Shown: positions 1 through 8,368, numbered from the stretch's first letter. The stretch is 37,059 bases of DNA from Bryobacterales bacterium (GCA_027450225.1 DAIDJK010000100.1:1-37059); one strand, 5' to 3'. Numbers and translations are program-made. The notes: a model not told the origin generated them from the sequence alone.

Positions 1-665
1 GAATGAAGGTAAGAGCCTGGCGGCCGCATCCGATGGACGATGTGGAGATGGTTGGGGTGGTTCGCAAGGCCGTGGGGCCGGATTTCAAGATCATGCTGGG
101 CAGGACTGCGGTGCGGCCGGGATGGGTCTGGGACTATCGTACGGCGCTGAAGGTTTGCCGCGGCCTTGAACGCTACAACGCTTACTGGCTGGAAGAGCCG
201 TTCGACGGGCACGACATACAAGGTCCGGCAAGGCTGGCGGCGGAGGTAGACATTCTGATTACCGGCGGTGAACTGGCGAAGAGCACCTATGAGTTCCTCG
301 AGTTCCTGCTGAACAGGACTTATGACATTCTTCAGCCGGATACGAGAATCTGCGGCGGCATCCTGATGGCGAGAAAGATATCGATGCTGGCGGAAGCGTT
401 CGGCGTGCCGTGCATCCAGCATGGGACGGCATCGCTGGCGCTGGCGGGCTACATCCAGGCGGGCTGCGCGATGCCGAACTGCGAATGGCAGGAGATCATC
501 GGCAACGCCAATCTGCCGCAGGAGCAATGGGAGCCCGCGCGAAAGCTGGTGAAGACGCCGGATGTGTTTCGCATCGAGAACGGCTATGTGTACCTGCCTG
601 AGTTGCCGGGATTAGGTCTGGATCTGAATGAGGACGCCATGAGGGAATACCGTGTCCGGGCATAA
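1..665 (+). CDS. Enolase-superfamily protein (mandelate racemase/muconate lactonizing type), 5' truncated by window edge
   Basis: This is the C-terminal half of an enolase-superfamily barrel enzyme; the frame is open to the left edge, so the ATG at position 3 is not the true start. It closely resembles the next gene: shared blocks include WRPxPMDDV, YWLEEPF, VDILITGGE and a QHG/PHG motif. Family knowledge predicts abstraction of a proton alpha to a carboxylate, often sugar-acid dehydration or racemisation, with Mg2+ held by an Asp and two Glu. Both Glu ligands are visible (LEEPF and TGGE), and the His of QHG could be the general acid/base. The Asp is missing: the neighbour has LMVDRTA, this one has IMLGRTA, with a GGC codon at 99-101. 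It may therefore be altered or inactive. The substrate cannot be told. Its end overlaps the start of the next gene by 14 bases, implying co-transcription. Confidence 0.85.
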   Translation, partial: MKVRAWRPHPMDDVEMVGVVRKAVGPDFKIMLGRTAVRPGWVWDYRTALKVCRGLERYNAYWLEEPFDGHDIQGPARLAAEVDILITGGELAKSTYEFLEFLLNRTYDILQPDTRICGGILMARKISMLAEAFGVPCIQHGTASLALAGYIQAGCAMPNCEWQEIIGNANLPQEQWEPARKLVKTPDVFRIENGYVYLPELPGLGLDLNEDAMREYRVRA

Positions 666-1875
666 GATGCGGCGGCGCGAGTGGATAGGCGCAGCGCCGG
701 CAATGGCCGCGGCACTGGCGATGGCCGCGGTTCGAAGGCTGTCCGCGGCGGTGAAGCCGGTGAAGATTTCGGGCGTGGATCTGTTCACGATCGAGATCCC
801 GGTTTCCGATGCGGAGAAGAAAGCCGGCGTGCAATACCGCTTCGCGGTGGCGAAGGTGACGACGGATGCCGGAATCAGCGGGTATTCGTTCGCGGGGCCG
901 CCCGCATCCGCGCTGAGCGAGATTCGGCCCATGCTGATCGGCGCCGATGTGTTCGATGTGGAAGGCATGCTGCGGCGCGGGCTGAATCGATATGGGGGCG
1001 TGGAGCATGCGGTGTGGGATGCGATTGGCCGTATCGCGAATCAGCCGGTGTACAAGCTGCTGGCGGGACCGCGGGACCGGCTGAAGGCCTATCTGACGTG
1101 CGTGTGGTCCGGTCCGGCGGATCAATCGCATGTGCCCGCGAAGGATCAGGTGGCGATGGCGCTGAAGATTCAGAAGGCGGGCTTCGGCGCGATGAAGATG
1201 CGGATCTGGCGGCCGAATCCGATGGACGATGTCGCCGTTTGCCTGCAGATTCTGGAAGCGACCGGGCCGGATTTCCGGCTGATGGTGGACCGGACGGCGC
1301 AGATGCCGGTCAGCATGGCCAACCAGCAGGTCTGGAACTTCGAGACGGGATTGAAGGTGGCGAGAGCGCTCGAGCAGGCCGGGGTGTACTGGCTGGAAGA
1401 GCCGTTCCATCGCGATGACTATGCGTCGCCCGCGAAACTGGCCGGCATGGTGGACATTCTGATCACGGGCGGCGAAGGTTACAGCTCGCTTGAACCCTAC
1501 AAGCAGTGTCTGATGGAGCGGAGCTACGACATTGTGCAGCCGGACCCGCGGCAGGCCGGCGGAATATTGATGTGCAGGAAGGTAGCGACGCTGGCCGAAT
1601 CCTTCCACGTGCCCGCGATACCGCACGGCTATATCGGGCTGCCTCTGGCGGGATGGTTTCAGGCGGCGCTGGCCATGGGCTCGGAGTATCAGGAAGTGAC
1701 GATGGTGTCGCCGCCGCTGTTGCCCGAAGAGCAATGGGCGCCGGGGATGAAGGTGCTGAAGAGCAGGAACATGTTCACGTTCGAGAACGGCGAGATTCTC
1801 GCGCCGCAACTGCCAGGGCTGGGGCTGGATGTGGACGAAGAAGCCGTGGAGAGATATCGCGTTGGGCGGGCGTGA
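652..1875 (+). CDS. Tat-exported enolase-superfamily protein (mandelate racemase/muconate lactonizing type)
   Basis: A full-length enolase-superfamily protein of 407 residues. The N-terminus MRRREWIGAAPAMAAALAMA looks like a twin-arginine signal, so export of the folded metalloenzyme is inferred. An alpha/beta cap domain is followed by a barrel with a KMR motif (base strand), LMVDRTA (first metal ligand), YWLEEPF (second), ITGGE (third) and IPHG (acid/base His). The GTG at 652 is preceded at 5 bases by GAGGGA; an in-frame ATG at 667 is an alternative without a clear ribosome site. It follows its paralogue with overlap and precedes a carboxylesterase at short distance, so the three probably form one operon, perhaps for ester-linked or sugar-acid substrates from plant matter; that role is inference. 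The exact reaction cannot be assigned from motifs. Confidence 0.88.
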   Translation: MSGHKMRRREWIGAAPAMAAALAMAAVRRLSAAVKPVKISGVDLFTIEIPVSDAEKKAGVQYRFAVAKVTTDAGISGYSFAGPPASALSEIRPMLIGADVFDVEGMLRRGLNRYGGVEHAVWDAIGRIANQPVYKLLAGPRDRLKAYLTCVWSGPADQSHVPAKDQVAMALKIQKAGFGAMKMRIWRPNPMDDVAVCLQILEATGPDFRLMVDRTAQMPVSMANQQVWNFETGLKVARALEQAGVYWLEEPFHRDDYASPAKLAGMVDILITGGEGYSSLEPYKQCLMERSYDIVQPDPRQAGGILMCRKVATLAESFHVPAIPHGYIGLPLAGWFQAALAMGSEYQEVTMVSPPLLPEEQWAPGMKVLKSRNMFTFENGEILAPQLPGLGLDVDEEAVERYRVGRA

Positions 1876-1899
1876 CGAGATTTGCCAGGAGAGGATGCG

Positions 1900-3612
1900 A
1901 TGAACGGGATGCGATTCACGATCGGGCGCCGGGCGGCGCTGCAGGCCGCGGCGGGCGCGGCGGGACTTGCCGCTTTCGGGCGCGCGGAAGAGCCAAAGAC
2001 GGTTTCAAAGAAACCGGCGTCCGGCATGCCGCCGAATCCCGTGGTGGAAACGGCGGCGGGCAAGGTGCGCGGGTTCAGCAGCGCCGGGGTGGGCGTCTTT
2101 TTGGGCATTCCGTACGGCGCATCGACAACGGGCGCGAATCGATTCATGCCGCCGGTAAAGCCCGAGCCGTGGGCGGGCGTGCGGAACTGTTTGAACTACG
2201 GGCATTCGTGTCCGCAGGCGGGAACGGGCGTGATCGAGAACGATGCGCACGGGCGCAATACGGACGAAGACGCGTTTCTGCTGTATCGCACGGGCGGCTG
2301 GGTGCGCGGCGAAGACTGCCTGCGCGTGAACGTGTGGACGCCCGCGGCGAGCGCTGCCGGACGTGGACGGCCGGTGATGGTGTTCATGCACGGCGGCGGC
2401 TACGTGGGGGGAAGCGGCAACGATCTGCTGTGCTACAACGGCGAAAATCTCGCCCGGCATCATGACGCCGTGGTGGTGACGCACAACCACAGACTGAACC
2501 TGTTCGGTTATCTGAATCTGGCCGATGTGGGCGGCGAGCGCTATGCATCGTCCGCGAATGTGGGGATGCTGGATATCGTCGCGGTGCTCGAGTGGGTGCG
2601 GGACAACATCCGGAACTTCGGCGGAGACCCGGGGAAGGTGATGATCTACGGGCAATCGGGCGGCGGCGGGAAGGTGAGCCACCTGATGGTGATGCCGGAG
2701 GCGAAGGGGCTTTTCCATCGCGCGGTGGTGGAAAGCGGGTCGACGATTCGCTCGGGCGCGGCGGAAGCATCGGCCGAACGGGCGGCCGTGGTGCTGGAGG
2801 AACTCGGAATCTCGAGGGGCGATCTCGACAAACTGCATTCGCTGCCGACCAGCGCGCTGATGCGGGTACAGACGGAAGTGCAGCGCAAAATTGCGCAGGC
2901 CGGGCGATCGTCCGCCGGTGGAGCGATGGCGGCCTGGGGACCGGTGGTGGACGGGAAAGCCATCCCGGCGCATCCGTTCGACCCAGGCGCTCCGGCGGTT
3001 TCGGCGGGCGTACCCATGCTGATCGGGACGTGTCTGAACGAATTCGTGAACGGGACCGACAATCCGGAACGTGAAACGCTTACGAGCGACGAGGCGCTGA
3101 AGCGCGCCACCGCGCAATACGGCGACAAGGCGGCGGAGATCGTGGCGGCGTACAAGCGCGAATACCCGAAAGCATCGCCGTTCGGAATCTGGGCGGCGAT
3201 ATCGGCGTCCGGCATGCGGTTGAACGCGATCACCCAGGCGGAGCGGAAAGCGGCGCAGGGCGGCGCGCCGGCCTACATGTATTTGTACGCCTGGCGGACG
3301 CCGGCGCTGGGCGGCCAGATCGGCACGTTCCATTCGAGCGAGATCACGTTCGCATTCGACAATGCGGCGCTGTGCACGCACTATTCGGCGAACGATCCGG
3401 GCGGCCTGGCGCTCTCGCGGAATATGGGCGAGGCGTGGGCGACGTTCGCGCGAACGGGCAAGCCCGGCCACAGCGGACTGCCGGCGTGGCCCGAGTACAC
3501 GGCCGAAAAACGGGCGACGATGACGTTCAACGCGCCATCGCACGTGAAGGACAACCCCGAAGGCGAAGGGCTTGCTCTGATTCGCGAGGCCGCGATCCGG
3601 CAGCAGGCGTGA
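1900..3612 (+). CDS. Tat-exported type B carboxylesterase
   Basis: An alpha/beta-hydrolase of the carboxylesterase type B (para-nitrobenzyl esterase) family, about 570 residues, a usual length for the family. The N-terminus has a twin-arginine-like signal ([19 protein letters not shown]), so periplasmic location is inferred. The oxyanion-hole motif MHGGGYVGG is followed by the nucleophile elbow YGQSGGG (Ser253). The acid of the triad is probably Glu381 in CLNEF and the base His478 in [12 protein letters not shown] place the start at ATG 1900 because AGGAGAGGA lies 5 bases upstream; the ORF track begins at a TTG 18 bases earlier. It hydrolyses carboxylic esters, but the substrate is unknown. 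Two enolase-superfamily genes precede it, and the 24-base gap suggests the same transcript. Confidence 0.9.
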   Translation: MNGMRFTIGRRAALQAAAGAAGLAAFGRAEEPKTVSKKPASGMPPNPVVETAAGKVRGFSSAGVGVFLGIPYGASTTGANRFMPPVKPEPWAGVRNCLNYGHSCPQAGTGVIENDAHGRNTDEDAFLLYRTGGWVRGEDCLRVNVWTPAASAAGRGRPVMVFMHGGGYVGGSGNDLLCYNGENLARHHDAVVVTHNHRLNLFGYLNLADVGGERYASSANVGMLDIVAVLEWVRDNIRNFGGDPGKVMIYGQSGGGGKVSHLMVMPEAKGLFHRAVVESGSTIRSGAAEASAERAAVVLEELGISRGDLDKLHSLPTSALMRVQTEVQRKIAQAGRSSAGGAMAAWGPVVDGKAIPAHPFDPGAPAVSAGVPMLIGTCLNEFVNGTDNPERETLTSDEALKRATAQYGDKAAEIVAAYKREYPKASPFGIWAAISASGMRLNAITQAERKAAQGGAPAYMYLYAWRTPALGGQIGTFHSSEITFAFDNAALCTHYSANDPGGLALSRNMGEAWATFARTGKPGHSGLPAWPEYTAEKRATMTFNAPSHVKDNPEGEGLALIREAAIRQQA

Positions 3613-3992
3613 GTCCGGGCGTTTGCCCGATTCTCCTCTGAATACCCGCACAGCCGTTCGCGATCTCCCGCCGAGCGGGCGCATGAACCCTGGCCGAACG
3701 CAGCGCCGGGTGGTGGCGCTCCGCGCGCGTGAAGGCTGGCGCGGAGGCGCGGCAAATACATTGAATCTACTAAATTGATGCGCGAAAATCACTTTCAATT
3801 CCGTGAAATCACGCAGATGGCCTGGTGTGATTGCGGCGCTTGGCGCACAATGCTTTAAACGCTTTCGTTCCGTATTTTTCTGATGATATTTTCCTGAGAA
3901 ATTTCCGAGCTGGGGTTTACATTAATTGTGTAATTTAAATCTCAAGCGATAGGGAAGAAAATCCCTGTCGTTTCCAGCGAGGCCAAAAGAAA
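3613..3992. other. Intergenic region with weak hairpin and AT-rich inverted repeat
   Basis: There is no convincing gene here. Just after the esterase stop is a short hairpin, CGGGC-GTTT-GCCCG (3616-3629), without a T-run, so it is at best a weak terminator. The second half is clearly AT-rich against a GC-rich background. It contains the inverted repeat TTACA-N7-TGTAA (3917-3933), which could be an operator or part of the promoter of the downstream molybdopterin-binding gene. A 26-codon open frame at 3778-3858 encodes a WCDCGAW motif but lacks a ribosome-binding site and is not called. Confidence 0.5.
3917..3933. promoter_or_regulatory. Candidate operator: TTACA-N7-TGTAA inverted repeat
   Basis: A perfect 5-base inverted repeat with a 7-base AT-rich spacer lies about 60 bases upstream of the start codon of the molybdopterin-binding gene. 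It resembles a generic helix-turn-helix dimer site and sits where a promoter would be expected. No matching regulator can be named. Confidence 0.3.
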
Positions 3993-4964
3993 ATGCGTGC
4001 GCAAACGGTTGATATTCAGGCAGGCATGGGTCGCATCCTTTCCTCCCCGATTTTCCGGCCAGGCGGCAAGAAACTACTTGCCAAGGGCCATCTACTCCGC
4101 GAAGAGGACATCCGAATCCTTCAATCCGAAGGGCTGAGCTCCGTCTGGGTAGCGGAACTGGAGGAAGGAGAAATCGCTGAAGACGACGCGGTTTGCGGCG
4201 TCGCGGGTGAAATCGCCTGCGGCTGCTATGAAGCCCAACTCGCTCCCGGCGGACGCGCCAACCTGGTGGCAACGGAAAACTGTTGCGTACTGGTGGATGA
4301 CGATCTTCTTCGTCAGGTGAACTGCACATCGGGTCTGGTGGTAGCGACGTCTCTCAATTTCAGCTTCGCGGTACCCGGCCAGCGAATCGCAACCATCAAG
4401 AGCGCGCCGTTCGCGGTTGGCCGCGACGAATACGACGGTTCTCTGAATATGCTCCGCGAGCGCGGACCGCTGATGCAGGCGCGTCCGGTGCGGCAGGCAT
4501 CCGTAGCGGTGCTGTATTGCGATCCGTTGAACGGAGACCGCGCGCGGACGCTGTTCGAGCCGGTACTGCGCCAGAAGCTGGAGCGGTTCGGGGTGCGGAC
4601 GCACGCGAGCGTAGCGGTCCTGGAAAATGAGGAGCATATTTCGCGGGGATTGCAGCATCTGCTGCGGCTGAAACCGGCGGTGATTCTCGTCGCTTCGACG
4701 ACGGCTCCGGCGGGTCCGGACGACGCGGTGGGCCTTGCGATGGAAAAGATCGGGTGCCAGATCGAGCGCTTTCTGGCGCCGGTGGAACCCGGGAATCTGC
4801 TGTTGATGGGCTATCGGGACGAGACGCCGGTACTTTCGGCGCCGGGATGCTACCGGTCGCTCAAGCTGAACGTGATCGATCTGCTGCTGCCGCCGATGAT
4901 GGCGCGGTATCGGGTGTCGAAGTGGGAAGTCGCGTGCCTTGGGCACGGCGGACTGCTTGCCTGA
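3993..4964 (+). CDS. Molybdopterin-binding-domain protein (MoeA/Mog-like), no nucleotidyltransferase domain
   Basis: A 323-residue protein resembling the N-terminal part of bacterial proteins annotated as molybdopterin-binding/glycosyltransferase family 2. Residues about 10-70 match their opening (GGKKLLAKGHLLREEDI, then AELEEGEIAEDDA). Residues about 165-300 look like the MoaB/Mog/MoeA molybdopterin-binding fold (ASVAVLYCDPL, then ILVASTTAPAGPDDAVGLA, and a final substrate-loop-like stretch around PGNLLLMGY and SAPGCYRS). In the longer relatives a MobA-like cytidylyl- or guanylyltransferase domain follows; here the protein stops after the binding domain. It may therefore act in molybdenum cofactor handling without the transfer step. 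The ATG has GAGG 10 bases upstream. No other molybdenum genes are nearby. Its stop abuts the stop of the convergent HAD gene. Confidence 0.68.
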   Translation: MRAQTVDIQAGMGRILSSPIFRPGGKKLLAKGHLLREEDIRILQSEGLSSVWVAELEEGEIAEDDAVCGVAGEIACGCYEAQLAPGGRANLVATENCCVLVDDDLLRQVNCTSGLVVATSLNFSFAVPGQRIATIKSAPFAVGRDEYDGSLNMLRERGPLMQARPVRQASVAVLYCDPLNGDRARTLFEPVLRQKLERFGVRTHASVAVLENEEHISRGLQHLLRLKPAVILVASTTAPAGPDDAVGLAMEKIGCQIERFLAPVEPGNLLLMGYRDETPVLSAPGCYRSLKLNVIDLLLPPMMARYRVSKWEVACLGHGGLLA

Positions 4965-5573
4965 TCAGGCGGTTTCGATTCCCCGGCGGCGCAGTTCTTC
5001 GCGAATCTGCGCAGCGGACTGGAACTGAACCGCGTCGATCCCCTGCTGCCGCGCGCCGAGCACGTATTCCTCGATATCGTCCGTGAAAAAGCATTCTTCG
5101 GGGCGGCAACCGGCCGCCTCGATTGCTTTCTGGTAAATGAGCGGCGAGGGTTTCATGGCGCCGACCTCATAGGACAATACGAAATCCCGGAAATGGCGCA
5201 AAATCGGATAGTTTTCGCGAATCATTTCAAAGTGAATGGCATTGGTGTTCGACAACAGTACCAGAGGCCGCTGCTGCGCGAGCGCCGCCATCATCGGTTC
5301 GGGTATGAGGGTTTCGGGCAGGAAGATGGAACTCCAGATGTCGCAGAATTCCTCATAGCTGGCCCGCAGATTCAAGTGTCCGCACAGTTGCGAAAAGAAA
5401 TCGCGAGGCTCGACGCCGCCCGATTCGAAGCGCTGGACCAGGCCGGTGGGACGCAGCCGGGCCGGAATTTCGGCGGCCGGAAAATCGCAGAGTTTCTCGA
5501 GCCGGTTGTAACCGCGCTGAAAGTCGAAGGGCACGATGACGCGCCCGAGATCAAAGATAATGACTTTGGTCAT
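4965..5573 (-). CDS. HAD-superfamily hydrolase, YihX-like (HAD-IA)
   Basis: A 202-residue HAD phosphatase-type protein. Motif I is IIFDLGRVIVPFD with Asp8 as likely nucleophile; the second Asp of the usual DxD is replaced by Gly, as in YihX-type DLGNV enzymes. Motif II is LLSNTN, motif III is the Lys in GAMKPSPLIYQ, and motif IV is FFTDDIEEYV. An alpha-helical cap sits between motifs I and II. YihX dephosphorylates alpha-glucose-1-phosphate in E. coli, but the substrate here is only a guess. I prefer the ATG at 5573 because it aligns with the family start; the track starts at an upstream TTG at 5603. The gene converges on the molybdopterin-binding gene, and the two stop codons together form TGATCA. 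Confidence 0.85.
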   Translation of the reverse strand: MTKVIIFDLGRVIVPFDFQRGYNRLEKLCDFPAAEIPARLRPTGLVQRFESGGVEPRDFFSQLCGHLNLRASYEEFCDIWSSIFLPETLIPEPMMAALAQQRPLVLLSNTNAIHFEMIRENYPILRHFRDFVLSYEVGAMKPSPLIYQKAIEAAGCRPEECFFTDDIEEYVLGARQQGIDAVQFQSAAQIREELRRRGIETA

Positions 5574-5649
5574 TTTCGCCTGGCCAGGATTTACCTCGAA
5601 CAAGCTTAGCGGAATGGCGCGGACGGGCCGCTTCAGCGAACCTTCAGCT

Positions 5650-5658
5650 TGCGATAAT
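5650..5658 (+). promoter_or_regulatory. Candidate extended -10 promoter for the YncE-like gene
   Basis: TGC followed by GATAAT gives an extended -10 element (TGn plus a five-of-six match to TATAAT) 22 bases upstream of the ATG at 5681. No good -35 is seen, which fits an extended -10 promoter. The placement implies a short leader. Confidence 0.4.
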
Positions 5659-5680
5659 ATCCTCGCCTAAACCAACGATC

Positions 5681-6682
5681 ATGCGAAATACGCCCAAACT
5701 CTGTTTGCTGGCCGCGACCGCCCTTGCGCTCGCCGCGCCGCCTTCGTACCACGTGATCACGAAAATCAAGATCGGCGGCGCGGGCCGCTGGGATTACGCC
5801 TATGCCGACAGCGCGAACCACCGGCTGTATGTGTCGCACGCCACGCAGACGGAAGTTGTGGACACGGCGTCCGACAAACTGGTGGGAACCATTCCGAATA
5901 CGCCCGGCGTGCACGGAATCGCAGTCGCGAACGACCTCGGAAAGGGGTTCACCAGCAACGGGCAGGCGAACAACGTCACGATCTTCGATTTGAAATCGAT
6001 GAAGCCGACCGGAACCGTGAATACCGGCCAGAATCCGGATGCGATCATCTACGAGCCGGTGACGCACCATGTCTTTACGATGAACGGACGCAGCAGCGAT
6101 TCGACCGCTTTCGATGCGAAGACCGGCGAAGTGGTGACCGCGTCGATTGCGCTTGGCGGCAAGCCGGAGTTCGCGCAGGTGGATGGCAAGGGGCACGTTT
6201 TCGTCAACCTGGAGGACAAAAACGAGATCATTACGATTGACGCGAAGGCGAATACGGTGACGAACCGGTACTCGATTGCGCCGTGCGACAGTCCAAGCGG
6301 CCTCGCGATCGACGGGAAGAAGGCGCGGCTCTATTCGGTGTGCGAGAACAAGCTGATGATCGTGAGCGAGCCGGCGGCGGGCAAGGTGCTGGCGTCGGTC
6401 CCGATCGGCGCGGGCGACGATGGCGTGGCGTTCGACGACGGCTACGCCTTTGCGGCGAACGGGCGCGACGGCACGATCACGATGGTGGGGGAAACGTCGC
6501 CCGGGAAATTCGAGGCGGTGGCGACCATCACGACGCAGACCAGCGCACGCACGATTACCGCCGACCAGAAGGCGCACAAGTTGTACCTGCCGGCCGCGCA
6601 GATCGCGCAGTCCGGAGGGGAAAAGAAGGGCCGGCCGCAGCCGGTTCCCGACAGCTTCGAGATCCTGGTGCTGGGGGGATAA
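5681..6682 (+). CDS. Secreted YncE-like beta-propeller protein
   Basis: A 333-residue protein with a signal peptide (KLCLLAATALALAAPP) followed by repeated beta-propeller blades of the YVTN/YncE type. Recognisable blade phrases include NHRLYVSH, VDTASDKLVGTIP, HGIAVANDLGKGF and KLYLPAAQI. Such proteins are exported and usually act as binding scaffolds; no catalytic site is visible and the ligand is unknown. Two Cys (APCDSPSG and SVCENK) lie in neighbouring blades and could form a disulfide. It is transcribed alone: the HAD gene lies upstream on the opposite strand and the Kdo hydroxylase converges on it with 6 bases between stops. Confidence 0.85.
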   Translation: MRNTPKLCLLAATALALAAPPSYHVITKIKIGGAGRWDYAYADSANHRLYVSHATQTEVVDTASDKLVGTIPNTPGVHGIAVANDLGKGFTSNGQANNVTIFDLKSMKPTGTVNTGQNPDAIIYEPVTHHVFTMNGRSSDSTAFDAKTGEVVTASIALGGKPEFAQVDGKGHVFVNLEDKNEIITIDAKANTVTNRYSIAPCDSPSGLAIDGKKARLYSVCENKLMIVSEPAAGKVLASVPIGAGDDGVAFDDGYAFAANGRDGTITMVGETSPGKFEAVATITTQTSARTITADQKAHKLYLPAAQIAQSGGEKKGRPQPVPDSFEILVLGG

Positions 6683-6688
6683 GCGCCG

Positions 6689-7573
6689 CTAATTCGTGAG
6701 ATCCGCGCCGGTCATTTTTTCAAGAATGGATGCCGGCGCGCGGCCGGGATCGGCCAGGCTCGAGCGCGAGACGATCACGGTCTGCTCAAGCGCAAGACGG
6801 CCGCCGAGTACCGCGTGTGGAACGACGTCGGTGAAAACCAGCCAGGTGGAGCCGGGCGGCAAATCGAAACGGTATTTCGGACAATTCTCCTGATAAGTCC
6901 CATTCGCCTTCATCCAGGCGTGCAGATGCAGCATGAATGCGTCGTACGGTGAGCGATCCACCACCGGCAGGCCGGCGGAGCGAAATGCCCGTTTCACGCC
7001 TCGCGCCAGGGAGTGAAACGGAGAGCGGGCGAGACGCACATAGTCCTCAAGACCCGCGTGATGCGCTTCGCGGCCGGCGAACTGCGCAAAAGGATCGCTG
7101 GTGAGCCATTCGCGCGCCTGTTCCGGATTCACGTTGGTAAAGCATCGCAGGATGAGATCGCCGAAAACGGGCCGGGTGGGAAACGCGTCCAGATGAAGCA
7201 GATCGTTGCGCTTGTTCAGCGGAAGCGCGCGGCCGCGCTCTTCAATGGACCGGAAGCTGGAATAATCCACCTTCCAGCCACGCGCGTAATCAGGAAGGAT
7301 GCGGGCCATGAAAGAAAGGGCCAGTTTCGAATATTCGCGCATGGCCTCGCGGACGCGGTCCGCACTGTCCCCGCCGGCGAGCCCGGACACATTGTCGGCA
7401 TTCGTTTTGTATGCGATGTTCTTGTGAATGCTTCGCGCGTCCTGGGTTGCGCCCGTGAGAACGTCGAGCACCGAAGCAGGGACGGAAAACTCACCGGGCG
7501 GAAAAAACAGAATGCCGCCATTCTCCAAAACAGTGCGAAAATCCGCGTCCGGACTGGCGGTAACGAAGTTCAA
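6689..7573 (-). CDS. kdoO: Kdo hydroxylase (Fe(II)/2-oxoglutarate dioxygenase)
   Basis: A 294-residue protein of the Kdo 3-hydroxylase family. Characterised members (Burkholderia, Yersinia) are Fe(II), 2-oxoglutarate and O2 dependent and convert the outer Kdo sugar of lipopolysaccharide to Ko. The diagnostic block is HLDAFPTRPVFGDLILR followed by FTNVNP. The likely iron ligands are His127 and Asp129 of HLD and His253 of VVPHAVLGG, with downstream Arg candidates for 2-oxoglutarate. The start is a TTG at 7573; an in-frame stop lies 15 bases upstream and no ATG is near, so TTG is the best choice although the ribosome site is weak. No other lipopolysaccharide genes are adjacent. It is divergent from the PP2C gene across a very short gap and convergent with the YncE-like gene. 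Confidence 0.85.
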   Translation of the reverse strand: MNFVTASPDADFRTVLENGGILFFPPGEFSVPASVLDVLTGATQDARSIHKNIAYKTNADNVSGLAGGDSADRVREAMREYSKLALSFMARILPDYARGWKVDYSSFRSIEERGRALPLNKRNDLLHLDAFPTRPVFGDLILRCFTNVNPEQAREWLTSDPFAQFAGREAHHAGLEDYVRLARSPFHSLARGVKRAFRSAGLPVVDRSPYDAFMLHLHAWMKANGTYQENCPKYRFDLPPGSTWLVFTDVVPHAVLGGRLALEQTVIVSRSSLADPGRAPASILEKMTGADLTN

Positions 7574-7618
7574 TAGCCCAGTTTATCGCTTGTATTCTAT
7601 AGTGGACATTTGCTTGAA

Positions 7619-8359
7619 ATGCTCGAAGCCTCCGCGTTGAGCGATCCCGGCCAGATACGGCAGACGAACCAGGACACCTATCGGATTGTCCCTGAACTCG
7701 GATTGTATCTGCTTGCCGACGGCATGGGGGGAGCGCGCGGCGGCGAACGGGCGAGCCAGCTTGCGGTGGATTCGGTTGTGGAAATCCTCTCGGGATCGAA
7801 CCATCGCGACGCCGCGGCTCTGCTGGGAGCGGTGGAGGAGGCGAACGAGCGCGTGCTGAGCGAGTCCATGCGGGACCCCCGGCTGGAGGGCATGGGCACG
7901 ACGCTGGTGGCTGCGCTCGAAACCGGCGCGCATGATGTGGCGATCGCGAGCGTGGGAGACAGCCGGGCGTACCTGCTAAGCAACAACAGGCTGCGCGCGA
8001 TTACCGAGGACCAGACGTGGGTGCAGGAAGTGGGGCGGAATCTCGGCCTCGATGAAGAAGCGCTGAAGAACCATCCGATGCGCCACGTACTGACCATGGC
8101 GGTGGGCGTGGGGACCGCGATTCGAATCCGGTATTATGCGGTGGAACTGGAGCAGAACGATCTGATGATGCTCTCGAGCGACGGCCTGCACGGCGTAGTA
8201 CAGACCGAAGTGATCGAGAGAATACTGAACGACGATTCCAGTCTCGCCTCAAAATGCAAGGAACTGATAAATGCTGCTCACGCGGCCGGGAGCCCGGACA
8301 ACATCACGGTGATCCTGATCCGGGCCCGGCAGCAAAACCCGGGAAGACTGCTTCCCTGA
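7619..8359 (+). CDS. PP2C-family serine/threonine protein phosphatase
   Basis: A single-domain bacterial PP2C (Stp1/PrpC type) of about 246 residues. All family metal motifs are visible: SDPGQIRQTNQD, LLADGMGGARGGE, GMGTTLVAAL, VGDSRAYLL, TEDQTWVQ, HPMRHVLTMAVG, LSSDGLHGVV and GSPDNITV. It is cytosolic with no membrane segment and removes phosphate from Ser/Thr residues, normally opposing Hanks-type kinases; no such kinase is encoded in the window. I use the ATG at 7619; the track uses a TTG at 7610. A TATAGT hexamer at 7598-7603 could be the -10, which would make the leader extremely short. The gene converges on the Crp/Fnr gene with 4 bases between stops. Confidence 0.92.
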   Translation: MLEASALSDPGQIRQTNQDTYRIVPELGLYLLADGMGGARGGERASQLAVDSVVEILSGSNHRDAAALLGAVEEANERVLSESMRDPRLEGMGTTLVAALETGAHDVAIASVGDSRAYLLSNNRLRAITEDQTWVQEVGRNLGLDEEALKNHPMRHVLTMAVGVGTAIRIRYYAVELEQNDLMMLSSDGLHGVVQTEVIERILNDDSSLASKCKELINAAHAAGSPDNITVILIRARQQNPGRLLP

Positions 8360-8368
8360 AGCTTCAGG
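8341..8368. other. Hairpin and palindrome at convergent gene ends
   Basis: GGGAAG-ACTG-CTTCCC (8341-8356) is a perfect 6-bp hairpin at the end of the PP2C frame. It is overlapped by a perfect 14-base palindrome, CCTGAAGCTTCAGG (8355-8368), that contains both stop codons of the converging PP2C and Crp/Fnr genes. No T-run follows, so it may be a weak bidirectional terminator or simply RNA 3'-end structure. Confidence 0.4.

Noticed and set aside
2005-3798. 597-codon minus-strand frame opposite the carboxylesterase
   Set aside because: Arg/His-rich product typical of antisense frames in GC-rich genes; the plus strand encodes a complete esterase.
3838-3856. Sigma-54-like TTGGCGCACAATGCTTT
   Set aside because: The GG and GC elements are 8 bases apart instead of 10, so it does not fit the -24/-12 promoter.
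3778-3858. 26-codon frame with WCDCGAW before the molybdopterin-binding gene
   Set aside because: No ribosome-binding site and no family resemblance; chance frame in an AT-richer gap is more likely.
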